A stretch of 64,000 nt of DNA from Chitinophaga rupis (GCF_900109685.1 NZ_FOBB01000003.1:248001-312000), one strand, 5' to 3'. Counted from the stretch's first letter, positions 53,649-63,308 are shown. The notes: a model not told the origin generated them from the sequence alone. Made by a program: numbers and translations.

Positions 53649-53670
53649 GCCCGCGGTAAAAACCACGGGC
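53649..53670 (-). terminator. Rho-independent terminator of the third SUS operon
   Basis: The arms 53649-53657 and 53662-53670 (GCCCGCGGT and near-complement, one mismatch) have loop AAAA and are followed on the minus strand by TTTTTTATTT. It lies 42 bases past the metalloprotease stop. Confidence 0.88.
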
Positions 53671-53711
53671 ATGCTCATATGAGAATAAAGGCAAAAAAGT
53701 GTGTCAATCCT

Positions 53712-56228
53712 CTAACTTACCTTTACCGCGTGTAACACCTTATCCAACCGCTCATACAGATCCTGCAGGTGCTCACGTGATGCATTATCAGGTGCGGTAA
53801 CAGCCGCCGTTCTAATCTCTGCTGCCAGCTTTTTGGCGTGGGCTTTTACCACAGACATACCATCATTCAGGCTGCTTAACCCGGCCTTTTCTGCCAGGGG
53901 CGGCAACAGGGTGATCAGCTTTTCCACATACGCCTTCTGTAAATTGCGGCGGTAAAAAGTAATGGGCTTATGCGCCGGCAATTCGGAGAAAATACCCTGC
54001 TGCAGGTCCTGCAGCATTTCTGCCGGCGTATAGGCTTTGGCAGGTTGAAAAGCCTGCTGTTCCAGCAGCCGGTTGATCATCTTTGCGTCCAGCAGGGAAA
54101 ACAATACCTGGTTCTGCACATTGGCTACCATACTGAAACCAGTTTCTGTTACGCTAAACAGCTTTTCATCGTTCAGCCATTCCGGTGTGGCAAACAGCTG
54201 CTGCTGTAAAAAGGCAATAGCCCTTTTTTGTTTTTCCCTGTTCTCAAATTCGTATACTGCGCCGGGCTGCTCTACTGTTTTAGGTGTGGTGTAAATGCCG
54301 CCTACATTGGCTGCTACATGGCCCATATAACGCTGGTACTGCAGCACCAGCTCTTTATACATATCGCCGGCCTTTTCATAATCTTCATTGGGCTCGCGGG
54401 TCCATTCCATTAAATGGCCTTCAATGCGCTGCAGGTTCTTAATCCCGTAGGCGCTGGCTTTCATGGCATCATCCCCCAGGTCTTCGTTCTGGTTGCGCGG
54501 GTCCAGCCAGGTTTTAGGATCCCAGGGTACTTTTTCAATACCAAAGGCGTAACGTTTGCTGGCTGCCAGCTTATTCACGACCCATTTATTGAGGATGGGC
54601 TTTTCTGCTGTGGCGCTGTTAGCTTCCAGTATGTACCGGTAACCCCATTCAATGGCCCATTTATCATAATCGCCTATGCGGGGAAAAATGCCTTTTTCAC
54701 TGATGTTATCTTCCGGCTGGGCCACATAGTTAAAACGTGCATAATCCATAATAGAAGGCGTATGGCCATGCGCCTCTACCCATTGCTTGTTCCGCAGGCT
54801 ATCTACCGGCACGGTGGAAGATGCGCCCCAGTTATGCCGCAGGCCCAGCGTATGCCCTACTTCGTGAGAGGATACAAAACGGATCAGCTGTCCCATGAGC
54901 TCATCATCCAACTGCAGCTTACGGGCGCGGGGATCAATAGCGCCGGCCTGTATAAGATACCAGCGGTGCACCAGGTCCATTACGTTGTGGTACCAGTTAA
55001 TGTGCGTTTCCATGATCTCGCCGCTGCGCGGGTCTTTAATGCTGGGGCCCGATGCATTGGCAATGGCGGATGGTTTGTATACTATTACAGAGTGGCGTGC
55101 ATCGTCAATGCTCCAGGTGCTGTCATCCATGGGTGCTTCTTTACCAATGATGGCATTTTTAAAACCGGCGGTTTCAAAGGCAGCCTGCCAGTCGTTAATA
55201 CCTTTAATAAGATAAGGCACCCACTTTTTAGGTGTTTGCGGATCAATGTAAATTACAATGGGGTTGGCAGGTTCTACCAGCTCACCGCGGCGGTATTTTT
55301 CCAGGTCCTGCGGTTTGGGCTCCATACGCCAGCGCCATATCACGCTTTCTTTTTTTACGCCCTGCGGGTTAGCATCAAAGTCCACAAAATCATCTGCAAA
55401 AAAACCTACGCGCGGATCAAAGTAACGTGCCTGCATAGGTACTTTTGGCAGCAGCACTATAGAGCTGTTCAGCTCATAAGTATAGATCTTCGTACTGCCA
55501 TCGGGGTAAGGTTTGCTGTTATAGGTCTTCACCGCCTTTACCTCTATGTTCATGGGGTAGGCTTTTACACTTTCAATATAAGAGCGGTCTACTGCCTGCA
55601 TGCTTACCGACATAAAATTCTTGATGGCAGCATCAAAGAACAGTACGGAATTATCGCCAATAATATAATCCGTTACATCTATCACGCTGCTGCTGGCGCT
55701 GTCATTCAAAGCCTTAATGGGAAAGACGGCCTGCACGGGCTGTATATTGCTGTTCACTACAGAGCGGTACAAGCCATTCTCGGAACTATCAGCAGAACGT
55801 TCCTTATAAGACATTTTTTCCAGGAACAATTTGTTACCCGGTACTTTGGAAAAACGGATCACACATTCCCCGATCTGGTCGCCGGCAAAGCTGAAGGCGC
55901 CGCCAATAAAACGAAAATCTGCCGGGGCTTTGGACATACGGCCTACTACCAGTATATCACGCTCCAGCAGGCTGTCCGGTATCTCAAAGAAATACTTCTC
56001 ATCTACCTTATGCACTTTAAAAAATCCTTTGCTGGTAACGGCAGCAGCGGTGATGATCTCTTTATACGGTTTCGGCGCATCGGCCTTAGGAGTAAGCAAT
56101 GCCTTTACTACGGCAGCGGTATCCACCTTCTTAGCGGCGCCGGTATCTTTTTTCTGCGCTACGGCAGGTATGGCAAAAAGAAGGAGTAACAGGCGCAGCG
56201 CGCCGGTACTGTAATTCCTGATCTGCAT
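53712..56228 (-). CDS. Zinc-dependent metalloprotease (DUF5117/DUF5118 type)
   Basis: This 838-residue exported metzincin-like protease has a signal peptide to about residue 24 (AVAQ). Its N-terminal and central domains match DUF5118 and DUF5117 (DRSYIESVKAYPMNIEVKAVKTYNS, GINDWQAAFETAGFKNAIIGKEAP). The zinc site is HEVGHTLGLRHNWGAS (near residue 455), the HExxHxxGxxH motif. A helical C-terminal domain follows. It starts 28 bases after the SusD stop as the last gene of an ECF/FecR-controlled SUS operon, so this locus probably feeds on protein or peptide-bearing substrate rather than plain glycan. The family is common in Bacteroidota; the target is not known. Confidence 0.94.
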   Translation of the reverse strand: MQIRNYSTGALRLLLLLFAIPAVAQKKDTGAAKKVDTAAVVKALLTPKADAPKPYKEIITAAAVTSKGFFKVHKVDEKYFFEIPDSLLERDILVVGRMSKAPADFRFIGGAFSFAGDQIGECVIRFSKVPGNKLFLEKMSYKERSADSSENGLYRSVVNSNIQPVQAVFPIKALNDSASSSVIDVTDYIIGDNSVLFFDAAIKNFMSVSMQAVDRSYIESVKAYPMNIEVKAVKTYNSKPYPDGSTKIYTYELNSSIVLLPKVPMQARYFDPRVGFFADDFVDFDANPQGVKKESVIWRWRMEPKPQDLEKYRRGELVEPANPIVIYIDPQTPKKWVPYLIKGINDWQAAFETAGFKNAIIGKEAPMDDSTWSIDDARHSVIVYKPSAIANASGPSIKDPRSGEIMETHINWYHNVMDLVHRWYLIQAGAIDPRARKLQLDDELMGQLIRFVSSHEVGHTLGLRHNWGASSTVPVDSLRNKQWVEAHGHTPSIMDYARFNYVAQPEDNISEKGIFPRIGDYDKWAIEWGYRYILEANSATAEKPILNKWVVNKLAASKRYAFGIEKVPWDPKTWLDPRNQNEDLGDDAMKASAYGIKNLQRIEGHLMEWTREPNEDYEKAGDMYKELVLQYQRYMGHVAANVGGIYTTPKTVEQPGAVYEFENREKQKRAIAFLQQQLFATPEWLNDEKLFSVTETGFSMVANVQNQVLFSLLDAKMINRLLEQQAFQPAKAYTPAEMLQDLQQGIFSELPAHKPITFYRRNLQKAYVEKLITLLPPLAEKAGLSSLNDGMSVVKAHAKKLAAEIRTAAVTAPDNASREHLQDLYERLDKVLHAVKVS

Positions 56229-56256
56229 GGAAAAATTACTTTTTAATGATTGGATG

Positions 56257-57723
56257 TTATCGCGGGTAACCCTGGTTCTGTGTAAGGTTAGTGTTTAGTA
56301 AGAGCTCGCTTTGCGGAATGGGTAACAGCTGCCAGTCTGCACTCCAGGTACCGCCTTTTTGTGGTGTTACCGCGCCCATTACATTATTCAGCGCGCCGGT
56401 ACGTTTGAGGTCAAACCAGCGGTTGCCCATTTCCACAAACAGCTCTACCCGGCGCTCCTGCAGCACAGCACTCAGCAGGGTTTCTTTTGTAGTGGCTGTG
56501 GTGCCCGGCAAACCTGCGCGGGTACGGATGGCATCCAGGTCTGCGATTGCGCCGGAAACGTTGCCTTGCTGCGCACGCGCTTCTGCACGCAGCAGGTACA
56601 TCTCTGCCAAACGCAGCACCAGGTAGCTTTCTGTATTAGGCGTTTTAGAGCGGTATTTACTGGAGAAGTAGTAGGTGCCTGCAGGTGATACAGCATTGGC
56701 AGGTACATCTGTACGTCCTACCCAGGCTGCAAAACGTTTATCATTTGCTTCAAAAGCATTTACTATGAAAGATGTAAGTGAAACCGTTTTGCTGTTATCC
56801 GGTCCAATGCCGGGTGTAAAAGTGTACAGGTTCACATCCTCTACCACATAATTTGAGCTAACGGATGGTACCAGGCCCCAGATGCTTTCCTTGCTGGCTG
56901 CTAAGAATACATTGGCAGGATCTGCTTCCAGCGCATAGCGGCTGTCTGCTATTACGGCGCTGGCCTGGGCTTCCGCATTGGCCCAGTCGTTCATGTACAG
57001 GTACACCTTTGCCAGTAAAGCGGTAGCCGCCTGTTTGTTCGGGCGGCCCCTGTCCTGCGCAGCAGTGCCGTTACCATTCAGGTAAGCATCGCCTAACAGA
57101 GCCTGCGCATCTTTAAGGTCAGCAATGATCTGCGTATAAACCGTTGCCTGCGGGGTACGGGCCATAGCAGTATTGGCGCGGTAATCGGTAGTAATGGCTA
57201 AAGGCACATCGCCAAACAGGTTCACTGCATAGAAATAAAGAAAGGCACGCAGGAACTTTGCTTCTCCCTCACCCTGCTTTTTAACGGCCGCACTTAACGC
57301 AGCGGATGTTGTAAAACCTTCTATAGCGGCATTACAGGCATAGATCTCCGTATAAACCGGGTTCCACAAAGGGCTTACGGTATTGGTGGCCTGCAGGTTG
57401 TTTACATAGAACTGCTGGCGGGTGGTACTATTCGGGCTCCAGTTCTTTAGCTCATCTGCATAAAGCCCCATCAGGTAACCAATGCCTCCGCTGCCATAGG
57501 TAATACCAAAATTAGGCGTTACCAGCCGGCCGTAGATGCCCGTCATTACAGACAATGCTGATTTATCATTATCATAGGCATTATCCTTATTAATGCCGGA
57601 GATAGGCGGATCTACCTGCACAAAATCTTTACAGCCGGCGGCTGTTACAAGCAGCAGGCCTGCAACGGGTATATAGCGGAAAACGAAAGTTATGATTGTT
57701 TTATAGGTACGTTTCATGATCAA
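56257..57723 (-). CDS. SusD/RagB-family outer-membrane lipoprotein
   Basis: This 488-residue lipoprotein has a long basic signal (MIMKRTYKTIITFVFRYIPV) leading to the lipobox VTAAGC (Cys31) and KDFVQVDPPISG. The SusD scaffold is seen in EGEAKFLRAFLYFYAVNLFGDVPLAI and the RagB end in VLRLAEMYLLRAEARAQQGNVSGAIADLDAIRTRAGL, VLQERRVELFVEMGNRWFDLKRTG and LTQNQGYPR. The start may be the third codon (57717). Only 5 bases separate it from the SusC stop. Its partner enzyme is a protease, so it may bind peptides or glycoproteins. Confidence 0.97.
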   Translation of the reverse strand: MIMKRTYKTIITFVFRYIPVAGLLLVTAAGCKDFVQVDPPISGINKDNAYDNDKSALSVMTGIYGRLVTPNFGITYGSGGIGYLMGLYADELKNWSPNSTTRQQFYVNNLQATNTVSPLWNPVYTEIYACNAAIEGFTTSAALSAAVKKQGEGEAKFLRAFLYFYAVNLFGDVPLAITTDYRANTAMARTPQATVYTQIIADLKDAQALLGDAYLNGNGTAAQDRGRPNKQAATALLAKVYLYMNDWANAEAQASAVIADSRYALEADPANVFLAASKESIWGLVPSVSSNYVVEDVNLYTFTPGIGPDNSKTVSLTSFIVNAFEANDKRFAAWVGRTDVPANAVSPAGTYYFSSKYRSKTPNTESYLVLRLAEMYLLRAEARAQQGNVSGAIADLDAIRTRAGLPGTTATTKETLLSAVLQERRVELFVEMGNRWFDLKRTGALNNVMGAVTPQKGGTWSADWQLLPIPQSELLLNTNLTQNQGYPR

Positions 57724-57728
57724 ATAGT

Positions 57729-60700
57729 TTATAAGGTAACCTGAAAACCGGCAGTATACTGGCGCAGCGGCGGAAGGCTGGTGGCATCCAGGTTCTCAGG
57801 ATCTACATTTTTGAAATTTGAGATGGTGAACAGGTTTTGCCCCTGCAGGTATAACCGGATGTTGGTGATGCGCCATTTAACTAACAGCGATTGCGGCAGC
57901 TGGTAAGAGAAGGCCAGGTTCTGCAAACGTGCATAACGGGCCATGCTATACGCACGGGTGCTGGCAACGGCATTGCTCTGTGCAAAAAAGCCCAGGATGT
58001 TGCTGGTATAGCTGCGTGTATCCGTTACATCACCGGGCTTTTGCCAGCGTTCCTGCACATCGGTGGTCATGTTATAAAAGAAGCCGGGCGGGATGCCTTG
58101 CTGCTGGCCAAATGCATTCTTGGCCATGCGGCTGATGAAGCTGAAATTAAAGTCCAGCGAAAAACCTTTATACTGGAATGAGTTCAGAAAACCGCCAAAG
58201 TATTTGGGCGATGTATCTATATACTCCGTTCTATCCGTAGTTTCACTGGGCGTGGTAGTAATGCTTCCCTTACTGTCGTAAAAAGTATATACGCCTTTTG
58301 CAGGATCCACGCCGGCGTATTTAAATACTTTCACCAGGTAAATGGGCTGCCCTATTACAAAGATGTTGGTGTAGGTGGAGGAGGCCAGCCCCGGATAATC
58401 TACCAGCTTATTATGATTGGCGCTGATGTTGAAGCTAGTGGTCCAGGTAAAAGTCTTTGTGCGGATGTTGGTGGTCCTTAATGTTATTTCTATACCGCTG
58501 TTCTGTATAACAGCCGGCAGGTTCAGTAAAATGCTGTTAAAACCGGTGGTCCTTGCCAGGTTATAGGGGAACAGCTGGTTGGAGCTGCGGTTACGGTAAT
58601 AGCTGCCTTCCACTGAAATACGGTCTTTCAGGAAACCCAGCTCCAGGCCCAATTCCATCTTCTTATTGGTTTCCCATTGCAGGTCAGGATTGAAAAGACT
58701 GGCTGGTAACAGCCCTTGCTGCCCCTGGTACTGGCTGCCGGGATTATAAAGGTCATAAAATCTGTAATCCCCAATACGGTCGTTACCGGTAGTGCCATAA
58801 CTGCCCCTCAGCTTACCAAAGCTCAGGAAGCGCGCATTATTCTTTACCCATACTTCTTCAGTAAAGATCCAGGCTGCGCCCACTGCGCCAAAGAAATGGA
58901 ACTGCCGGCCGGGCCCAAACCTGCTGGAACCATCATAACGGCCTGTAAGGTTCAGTATGTATTTATTATTCCAGCTGTAATTCAGGCGGCCAAATGCTGC
59001 GTTGTAATTATAAAGGCTGTAACTATAATCGTCTATTAAGGTGCTATCTGCTGCACCGGGATTTTCCAGCAGCGCATCATTACTGAAGCCTATTGCTTTT
59101 TGCGACAGCCGGGTATCTTTACTGCTCTGAAAAGTAGCGCCTGCCAGCGCATTCAGCACCCCTTTGCCTAATGCCATGCTGTAATTGGCCTGCGGTTCCA
59201 CTGACCAGGTGCTGTTATTAAAGGTGCGGAACAGGCTTTGATTTACTGCGCCGCTCAGCTGCAGGTTCGCAGGGCTGTAATAGGACATGGGCGTGCCCAG
59301 GAACTCACTGATCTGCCCATTATTGTAACCCAGCACGGTTTTAATTTCCAGGCCTTTTACCGGGCGGTAGCTGATGCTGGCATTGCCTACCAGGTTATTT
59401 ACACGGTTCTTGTATATTTTATTCAGCTCCCTGAAAGGATTGTCAAAAGTATTGTTCTCATAGTTCAGCGATCCGTCATCGTTATAGATCTTAGGTGCAT
59501 CCGGCGCCAGCTGCAATACAGAACGGGAAAAATCATAGGCCTGAATATTATCATAGGTATAATTATAGCTGCCTGACAACATTACAGCTACCTTTTTATT
59601 ATTGGTTTCCGCCGTGGTGCTGAAGTGTACATTCGCCTGCTGGTTAGCGCCATCACCGGGCATTACAGAGGTTTGCCGCGTATAACCTGCGCCTACCAGG
59701 TAGCTGCTGTTATTACCACCGCCGGACATACTTATCTGCCCGTTGCTGAGGTAAGCCTTTTTCTTTAGCAGCAGCTTTTGCCAGTCTGTATAACGGGTGG
59801 TATCCCAGGTACCGTTAATATCATAGTCTAAAGGTGTTGCAGCCGCATTATCATTCCTTTTAGCCTCATGCCGCATTTCAAGATACTGCTGTAAGTTCAG
59901 CAGCTTAGGTGCGGTAGCAGTAGTGGAAATACCGGTGTATGCATTCAGGTCTATCCTTGTTCTGCCGGGCTTACCTTTTTTTGTGGTAATGAGTATTACG
60001 CCGTTGGCGCCGCGGGAACCATAAATGGAAGTAGCATCTGCATCCTTGAGCACATCCACACTTTCAATATCAGCGGGGTTAAAATAATTGAGATAGTTAC
60101 CGCCTTTCAGCGTTTGGTTCAACAGGGTTATGCCGCCACCGTTTATAGCGCCGGGCGGGTAAGGCACTCCATCAATAATATATAAGGGGTCTGTACCGGC
60201 GGCCAGGCTGTTGGTGCCGCGTATATTCACATTCACTGCACCGCCGGGTATACCGGTGGCCTGGGTAATGATCATGCCTGGCACGCGGCCCTGTAAAGCT
60301 GCAAGCACATTGGTCACCGGGTTCTTCTGAATATCCTCTCCCCTTACGGTAACCACGTTGCCGGTATTAAAACGTTTGCTGGTGCGGCCATAACCTATTA
60401 CCTGCACCAGGTCCAGCTCATTTTTAGCGGGCCGCATCATAATGGCCATGGGCCGGCCCAAAATGGCTTTGGTGCTTAATACGCCATAGCCGGTATAGGT
60501 GATCACCAGGGTATTCTCCACCTGGTCTGAATGTATTTCAAAGTGGCCGTTGGCAGCGGTTTGGGTACCCCTGCGGGTACCCTGTATCATAAGGGTTGCC
60601 CCTGGCAATGGCTCCCCGTTAATATCCATCACGGTACCGCTGATAACTACATTAGGCCGCAGGGCTGCAATGGGTACAGTATCTGCAGGTTGTTTTGCCA

Positions 60701-61067
60701 CCTCCCGCGTTACAATAATAATGTTGTTGAGAATAGTGTAATGCAGACCGCGTTCTTTTGTAAGCCTTTCCAGGAAGGCTTCTACCGGGAAGTCTTTTAC
60801 ATTGATGGTCACCGGCTGCACATGATCCGTTGTTACAGGGTTCAATAAGAACTCCTGCCCCGTTTGTGCGCTCAGCATTTTAAATACCTGTGTTAGCGGT
60901 GCATCTTTTACATTCATTGTCACCCGCTGTCCGAAGCTGTCTGCGCTCACGTGCAAAGTGGCCACCAGCATAAGGATCATGATTAACTTCATAATCATCA
61001 GCATTTTAATAAGCGAAAGATTTCGCATACCTTTACCAGGTACAATCCAAGTCATACTTTTGTACAT
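57729..61067 (-). CDS. SusC/RagA TonB-dependent transporter with STN domain
   Basis: This is a 1112-residue transporter. The signal region spans about 18-43, and an STN domain covers about 48-115 (VTMNVKDAPLTQVFKMLSAQTGQEFLLN). A carboxypeptidase-regulatory-like domain (VVISGTVMDINGEPLPGATLMI) follows, then a plug with FNPADIESVDVLKDADATSIYGSRGANGVILITTKKG and a beta-barrel ending AGFQVTL. The STN domain points to control by the FecR and ECF sigma encoded upstream. Its N-terminus has many Met codons, so a start at residue 5 or 14 is possible. The following SusD and metalloprotease suggest uptake of peptide-type products. Confidence 0.97.
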   Translation of the reverse strand: MYKSMTWIVPGKGMRNLSLIKMLMIMKLIMILMLVATLHVSADSFGQRVTMNVKDAPLTQVFKMLSAQTGQEFLLNPVTTDHVQPVTINVKDFPVEAFLERLTKERGLHYTILNNIIIVTREVAKQPADTVPIAALRPNVVISGTVMDINGEPLPGATLMIQGTRRGTQTAANGHFEIHSDQVENTLVITYTGYGVLSTKAILGRPMAIMMRPAKNELDLVQVIGYGRTSKRFNTGNVVTVRGEDIQKNPVTNVLAALQGRVPGMIITQATGIPGGAVNVNIRGTNSLAAGTDPLYIIDGVPYPPGAINGGGITLLNQTLKGGNYLNYFNPADIESVDVLKDADATSIYGSRGANGVILITTKKGKPGRTRIDLNAYTGISTTATAPKLLNLQQYLEMRHEAKRNDNAAATPLDYDINGTWDTTRYTDWQKLLLKKKAYLSNGQISMSGGGNNSSYLVGAGYTRQTSVMPGDGANQQANVHFSTTAETNNKKVAVMLSGSYNYTYDNIQAYDFSRSVLQLAPDAPKIYNDDGSLNYENNTFDNPFRELNKIYKNRVNNLVGNASISYRPVKGLEIKTVLGYNNGQISEFLGTPMSYYSPANLQLSGAVNQSLFRTFNNSTWSVEPQANYSMALGKGVLNALAGATFQSSKDTRLSQKAIGFSNDALLENPGAADSTLIDDYSYSLYNYNAAFGRLNYSWNNKYILNLTGRYDGSSRFGPGRQFHFFGAVGAAWIFTEEVWVKNNARFLSFGKLRGSYGTTGNDRIGDYRFYDLYNPGSQYQGQQGLLPASLFNPDLQWETNKKMELGLELGFLKDRISVEGSYYRNRSSNQLFPYNLARTTGFNSILLNLPAVIQNSGIEITLRTTNIRTKTFTWTTSFNISANHNKLVDYPGLASSTYTNIFVIGQPIYLVKVFKYAGVDPAKGVYTFYDSKGSITTTPSETTDRTEYIDTSPKYFGGFLNSFQYKGFSLDFNFSFISRMAKNAFGQQQGIPPGFFYNMTTDVQERWQKPGDVTDTRSYTSNILGFFAQSNAVASTRAYSMARYARLQNLAFSYQLPQSLLVKWRITNIRLYLQGQNLFTISNFKNVDPENLDATSLPPLRQYTAGFQVTL

Positions 61068-61120
61068 TTTAGGGATTTACTAAAAAAATGTTTCAGGCAT
61101 TTACAAAGTATTCCCGTTAC

Positions 61121-61150
61121 AGCGGGTTCTGACGGCAATCAGGACCCGCT
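61121..61150. other. Stem-loop in the leader of the third SusC gene
   Basis: The arms 61121-61132 and 61139-61150 pair over 12 bases with one G-T wobble around loop CGGCAA. The T-run lies on the plus-strand side (ATTTTTTTAC), where no plus-strand gene ends. It is 53 bases before the SusC start, so it would sit in the mRNA leader or end a plus-strand antisense RNA. Confidence 0.55.
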
Positions 61151-61293
61151 ATTTTTTTACGGAAACACGGTTGGTTTTTGTTGCTTACATAAACTTGCAG
61201 TTGGCTGTTACGAACACTTTGGTTGATCTTTAATTAATGTTTGGTTGAATTTTTCCTGTTGCTATGTTATTCCTGTGATCCGGGCTTCTATCT

Positions 61294-62496
61294 TTATTCC
61301 CCCTTTCCCGGAAAAACGGTTACGTTATTGCCTTCTATTTTAAAATGTACGTCGCCGGTAGCAGCAATGGCTTCCAGCAGCTGTGCGGCAGCCGCCTTCC
61401 TGGACAGGATGCCTTCAAACTGCACATCATCCACATTACCGGCGTAGGTTACATTCATATCATACCAGCGGGCCATTTGCCGCATGATGTTCTTAATATT
61501 GGTTTTACCAAAACGGAACTTACCTTCTTTCCACGCTATTACTTCCTCCAGGTCAGGATGCGTTAGCTTAAATGCATTCTGCTGCGGGTACAGGCTGGCC
61601 TGCAAACCGGGCGTTACCACGGCCGCTGTTGCGGCCTGCACTTTTACGGCGCCGGTAAGCACCGTGGTGCGGATGGCTGCTTCATCGGCATAAGCCATAA
61701 TATTAAAGGAAGTGCCTAACACCTGCACACTTACACCAGCTGCTTTTACTATGAAAGGGTGCACGGCATCTGCCGCTACTTCAAAATACCCTTCGCCAGT
61801 TAGCTCCACGCTGCGGGTAGCGCCTGTAAAAGCAGTGGGGTAACGTAAGGATGATGCAGCATTTAACCATGCTTTGGTACCATCCGGTAAAGTAACCCTG
61901 AATTGCCCTCCCCGGGGCACAGACAACAAATTGCTTTCTACAATGCTGCCGGTTCCCTGGTAGGCAATTAAGCCGCTATCCAGCTTCACTACCTGTACAC
62001 CGCCTGTGGTGGCTACCTGGCCGGTAGCAGCATTATCCAATACTATCTGCTGCCCGTTAGCCAGTGTTAACAGGGCTTTGTTACTGCCCGGCTGCAATGG
62101 CTGTACTGCCAGTGCAGGCGTATTTTTTTGCGGACGCAAAAACCAGATGGTGCCTGCTCCCAATATTAAAAGCAGGATTGCTGCAGCTGCCCACCAATAA
62201 TTTAACCGGGAACGTAGCGGCACCACTGGCGTGTTGTCCTGTTCTATGAGATCCTCCGCGGCTTCTTCGCGGAGGTATTGTAGTTTAGAAAAAATGTTAC
62301 CGGCTATTTCCCGGTCGTATACCAGCGCTCCCTCCGCGTTCATAAGCATCCGCTCATGAGCAGTGGCCAGCGCTTTCAGCTCCTCATCGGTGGCCTGGGT
62401 CAGCATCCACTCCCGGAAGGCGCCGGATGCACTTTCATTCACCGGCCGGCCGGCGGTTAAAGCTTCAATATGTGCTATTGCCCTGGTAAGATCCAT
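61294..62496 (-). CDS. FecR-family anti-sigma factor
   Basis: This 400-residue inner-membrane protein has a cytoplasmic N-terminal region (1-90), a transmembrane helix (about 103-120; WWAAAAILLLILGAGTIWFL), a periplasmic FecR domain (VPRGGQFRVTLPDGTKAWLNAASSLRYPTAFTGATRSVELTGEGYFEV) and a C-terminal DUF4974 domain (FRFGKTNIKNIMRQMARWYDMNVTYAG). It should hold the ECF sigma factor from the preceding gene and release it on contact with the STN domain of the SusC downstream. It starts 104 bases after the sigma gene and ends 226 bases before the SusC gene. Confidence 0.96.
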   Translation of the reverse strand: MDLTRAIAHIEALTAGRPVNESASGAFREWMLTQATDEELKALATAHERMLMNAEGALVYDREIAGNIFSKLQYLREEAAEDLIEQDNTPVVPLRSRLNYWWAAAAILLLILGAGTIWFLRPQKNTPALAVQPLQPGSNKALLTLANGQQIVLDNAATGQVATTGGVQVVKLDSGLIAYQGTGSIVESNLLSVPRGGQFRVTLPDGTKAWLNAASSLRYPTAFTGATRSVELTGEGYFEVAADAVHPFIVKAAGVSVQVLGTSFNIMAYADEAAIRTTVLTGAVKVQAATAAVVTPGLQASLYPQQNAFKLTHPDLEEVIAWKEGKFRFGKTNIKNIMRQMARWYDMNVTYAGNVDDVQFEGILSRKAAAAQLLEAIAATGDVHFKIEGNNVTVFPGKGE

Positions 62497-62599
62497 GATG
62501 TGTACGTACTAAAGACGGTGGTTAATGTTGAATTTTCACTGAAGTCAAAAAAAAATTTGATGTACCGGGGTGCTGATATGCTAATGTGCTGGTTTCTAT

Positions 62600-63208
62600 T
62601 TATTTACTGCCCATTAAAAAAAGCAGCACCAGGAAGTGTACCCCATGTTTGCCTAAATAGTCTTTTAAAACAGCAATGGACTGCTGTAATGATTTATGTA
62701 CCCCGCCCAGCGACATGCCCATTTCATTCGCTATTTCCTGGATGGTCTTCTCATCCCGGGTACGCAGCTCAAAGATCAACCGCTGTTTTTCCGGCAGCGC
62801 AGCCAGGGCCGCACGGGCAACGGCTTCGTATTGATCGGTTATTAATTTATCGTCGGGGCTGTAATGGTGCGGCTGTACAAAGTCCCGCTCATAACCGGCC
62901 TGTTTGGAGAGGCGGGCCTGGCGGGCGCGTAAAAAGTCGTTCAGCGCATTGCGGGTAATAATAAAAATGTAGTTCTTAAAGGAACGTATAGTGATGAGCG
63001 TTTCCCGGCGCTTCCATACTTTCAGGAACACCTCCTGCCCTATTTCTTCCACATCCTGTTTTTCCGGTAAATAAATTTGCAGGTAGTGCAGCACTAAAGG
63101 GGAGTAAAGCTCATACAAACGGGAAAAAGCATTCCAGCTGCCGGCTGCTACATCTGCCAGCAGGTGTCTTTCTTCTTCTCCCGTAATGCCTGTATGAATG
63201 ATTTGCAC
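62600..63208 (-). CDS. ECF RNA polymerase sigma factor, probable GTG start
   Basis: This sigma factor of about 202 residues has region 2 (FSRLYELYSPLVLHYLQIYL, DVEEIGQEVFLKVWKRRE) and region 4 (LPEKQRLIFELRTRDEKTIQEIANEMGMSLGGVHKSLQQS) with a clear helix-turn-helix. It ends in a short hydrophobic tail (GVHFLVLLFLMGSK). The frame continues upstream to 63322, but that would put the start inside the terminator of the preceding gene (63284-63308). The GTG at 63208, followed by QIIHTGITGEEERHLL, gives the normal length. It should direct transcription of its SusC/SusD/protease operon. Confidence 0.93.
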   Translation of the reverse strand: MQIIHTGITGEEERHLLADVAAGSWNAFSRLYELYSPLVLHYLQIYLPEKQDVEEIGQEVFLKVWKRRETLITIRSFKNYIFIITRNALNDFLRARQARLSKQAGYERDFVQPHHYSPDDKLITDQYEAVARAALAALPEKQRLIFELRTRDEKTIQEIANEMGMSLGGVHKSLQQSIAVLKDYLGKHGVHFLVLLFLMGSK

Positions 63209-63283
63209 TGTAAGGGGTAAATATAGGGAAAATAAGCCCTGCTGCAAATACCGGCTATTTTGCAGGCTGGCGATATCAATAAA

Positions 63284-63308
63284 AAGCCCCGGCAGGCTGC
63301 CAGGGCTT
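63284..63308 (-). terminator. Rho-independent terminator of the GMC oxidoreductase gene
   Basis: The stem pairs 63284-63294 with 63298-63308, with one C-A mismatch and loop GGC. It is followed on the minus strand by a run of Ts. It lies 21 bases past the GMC stop and argues against an upstream start for the next gene. Confidence 0.85.

Noticed and set aside
54414..56189. Long plus-strand open frame of 591 codons
   Set aside because: It is fully antisense to the zinc metalloprotease, which has motifs, a signal peptide and operon context. The plus-strand translation has no recognisable domain and odd composition.
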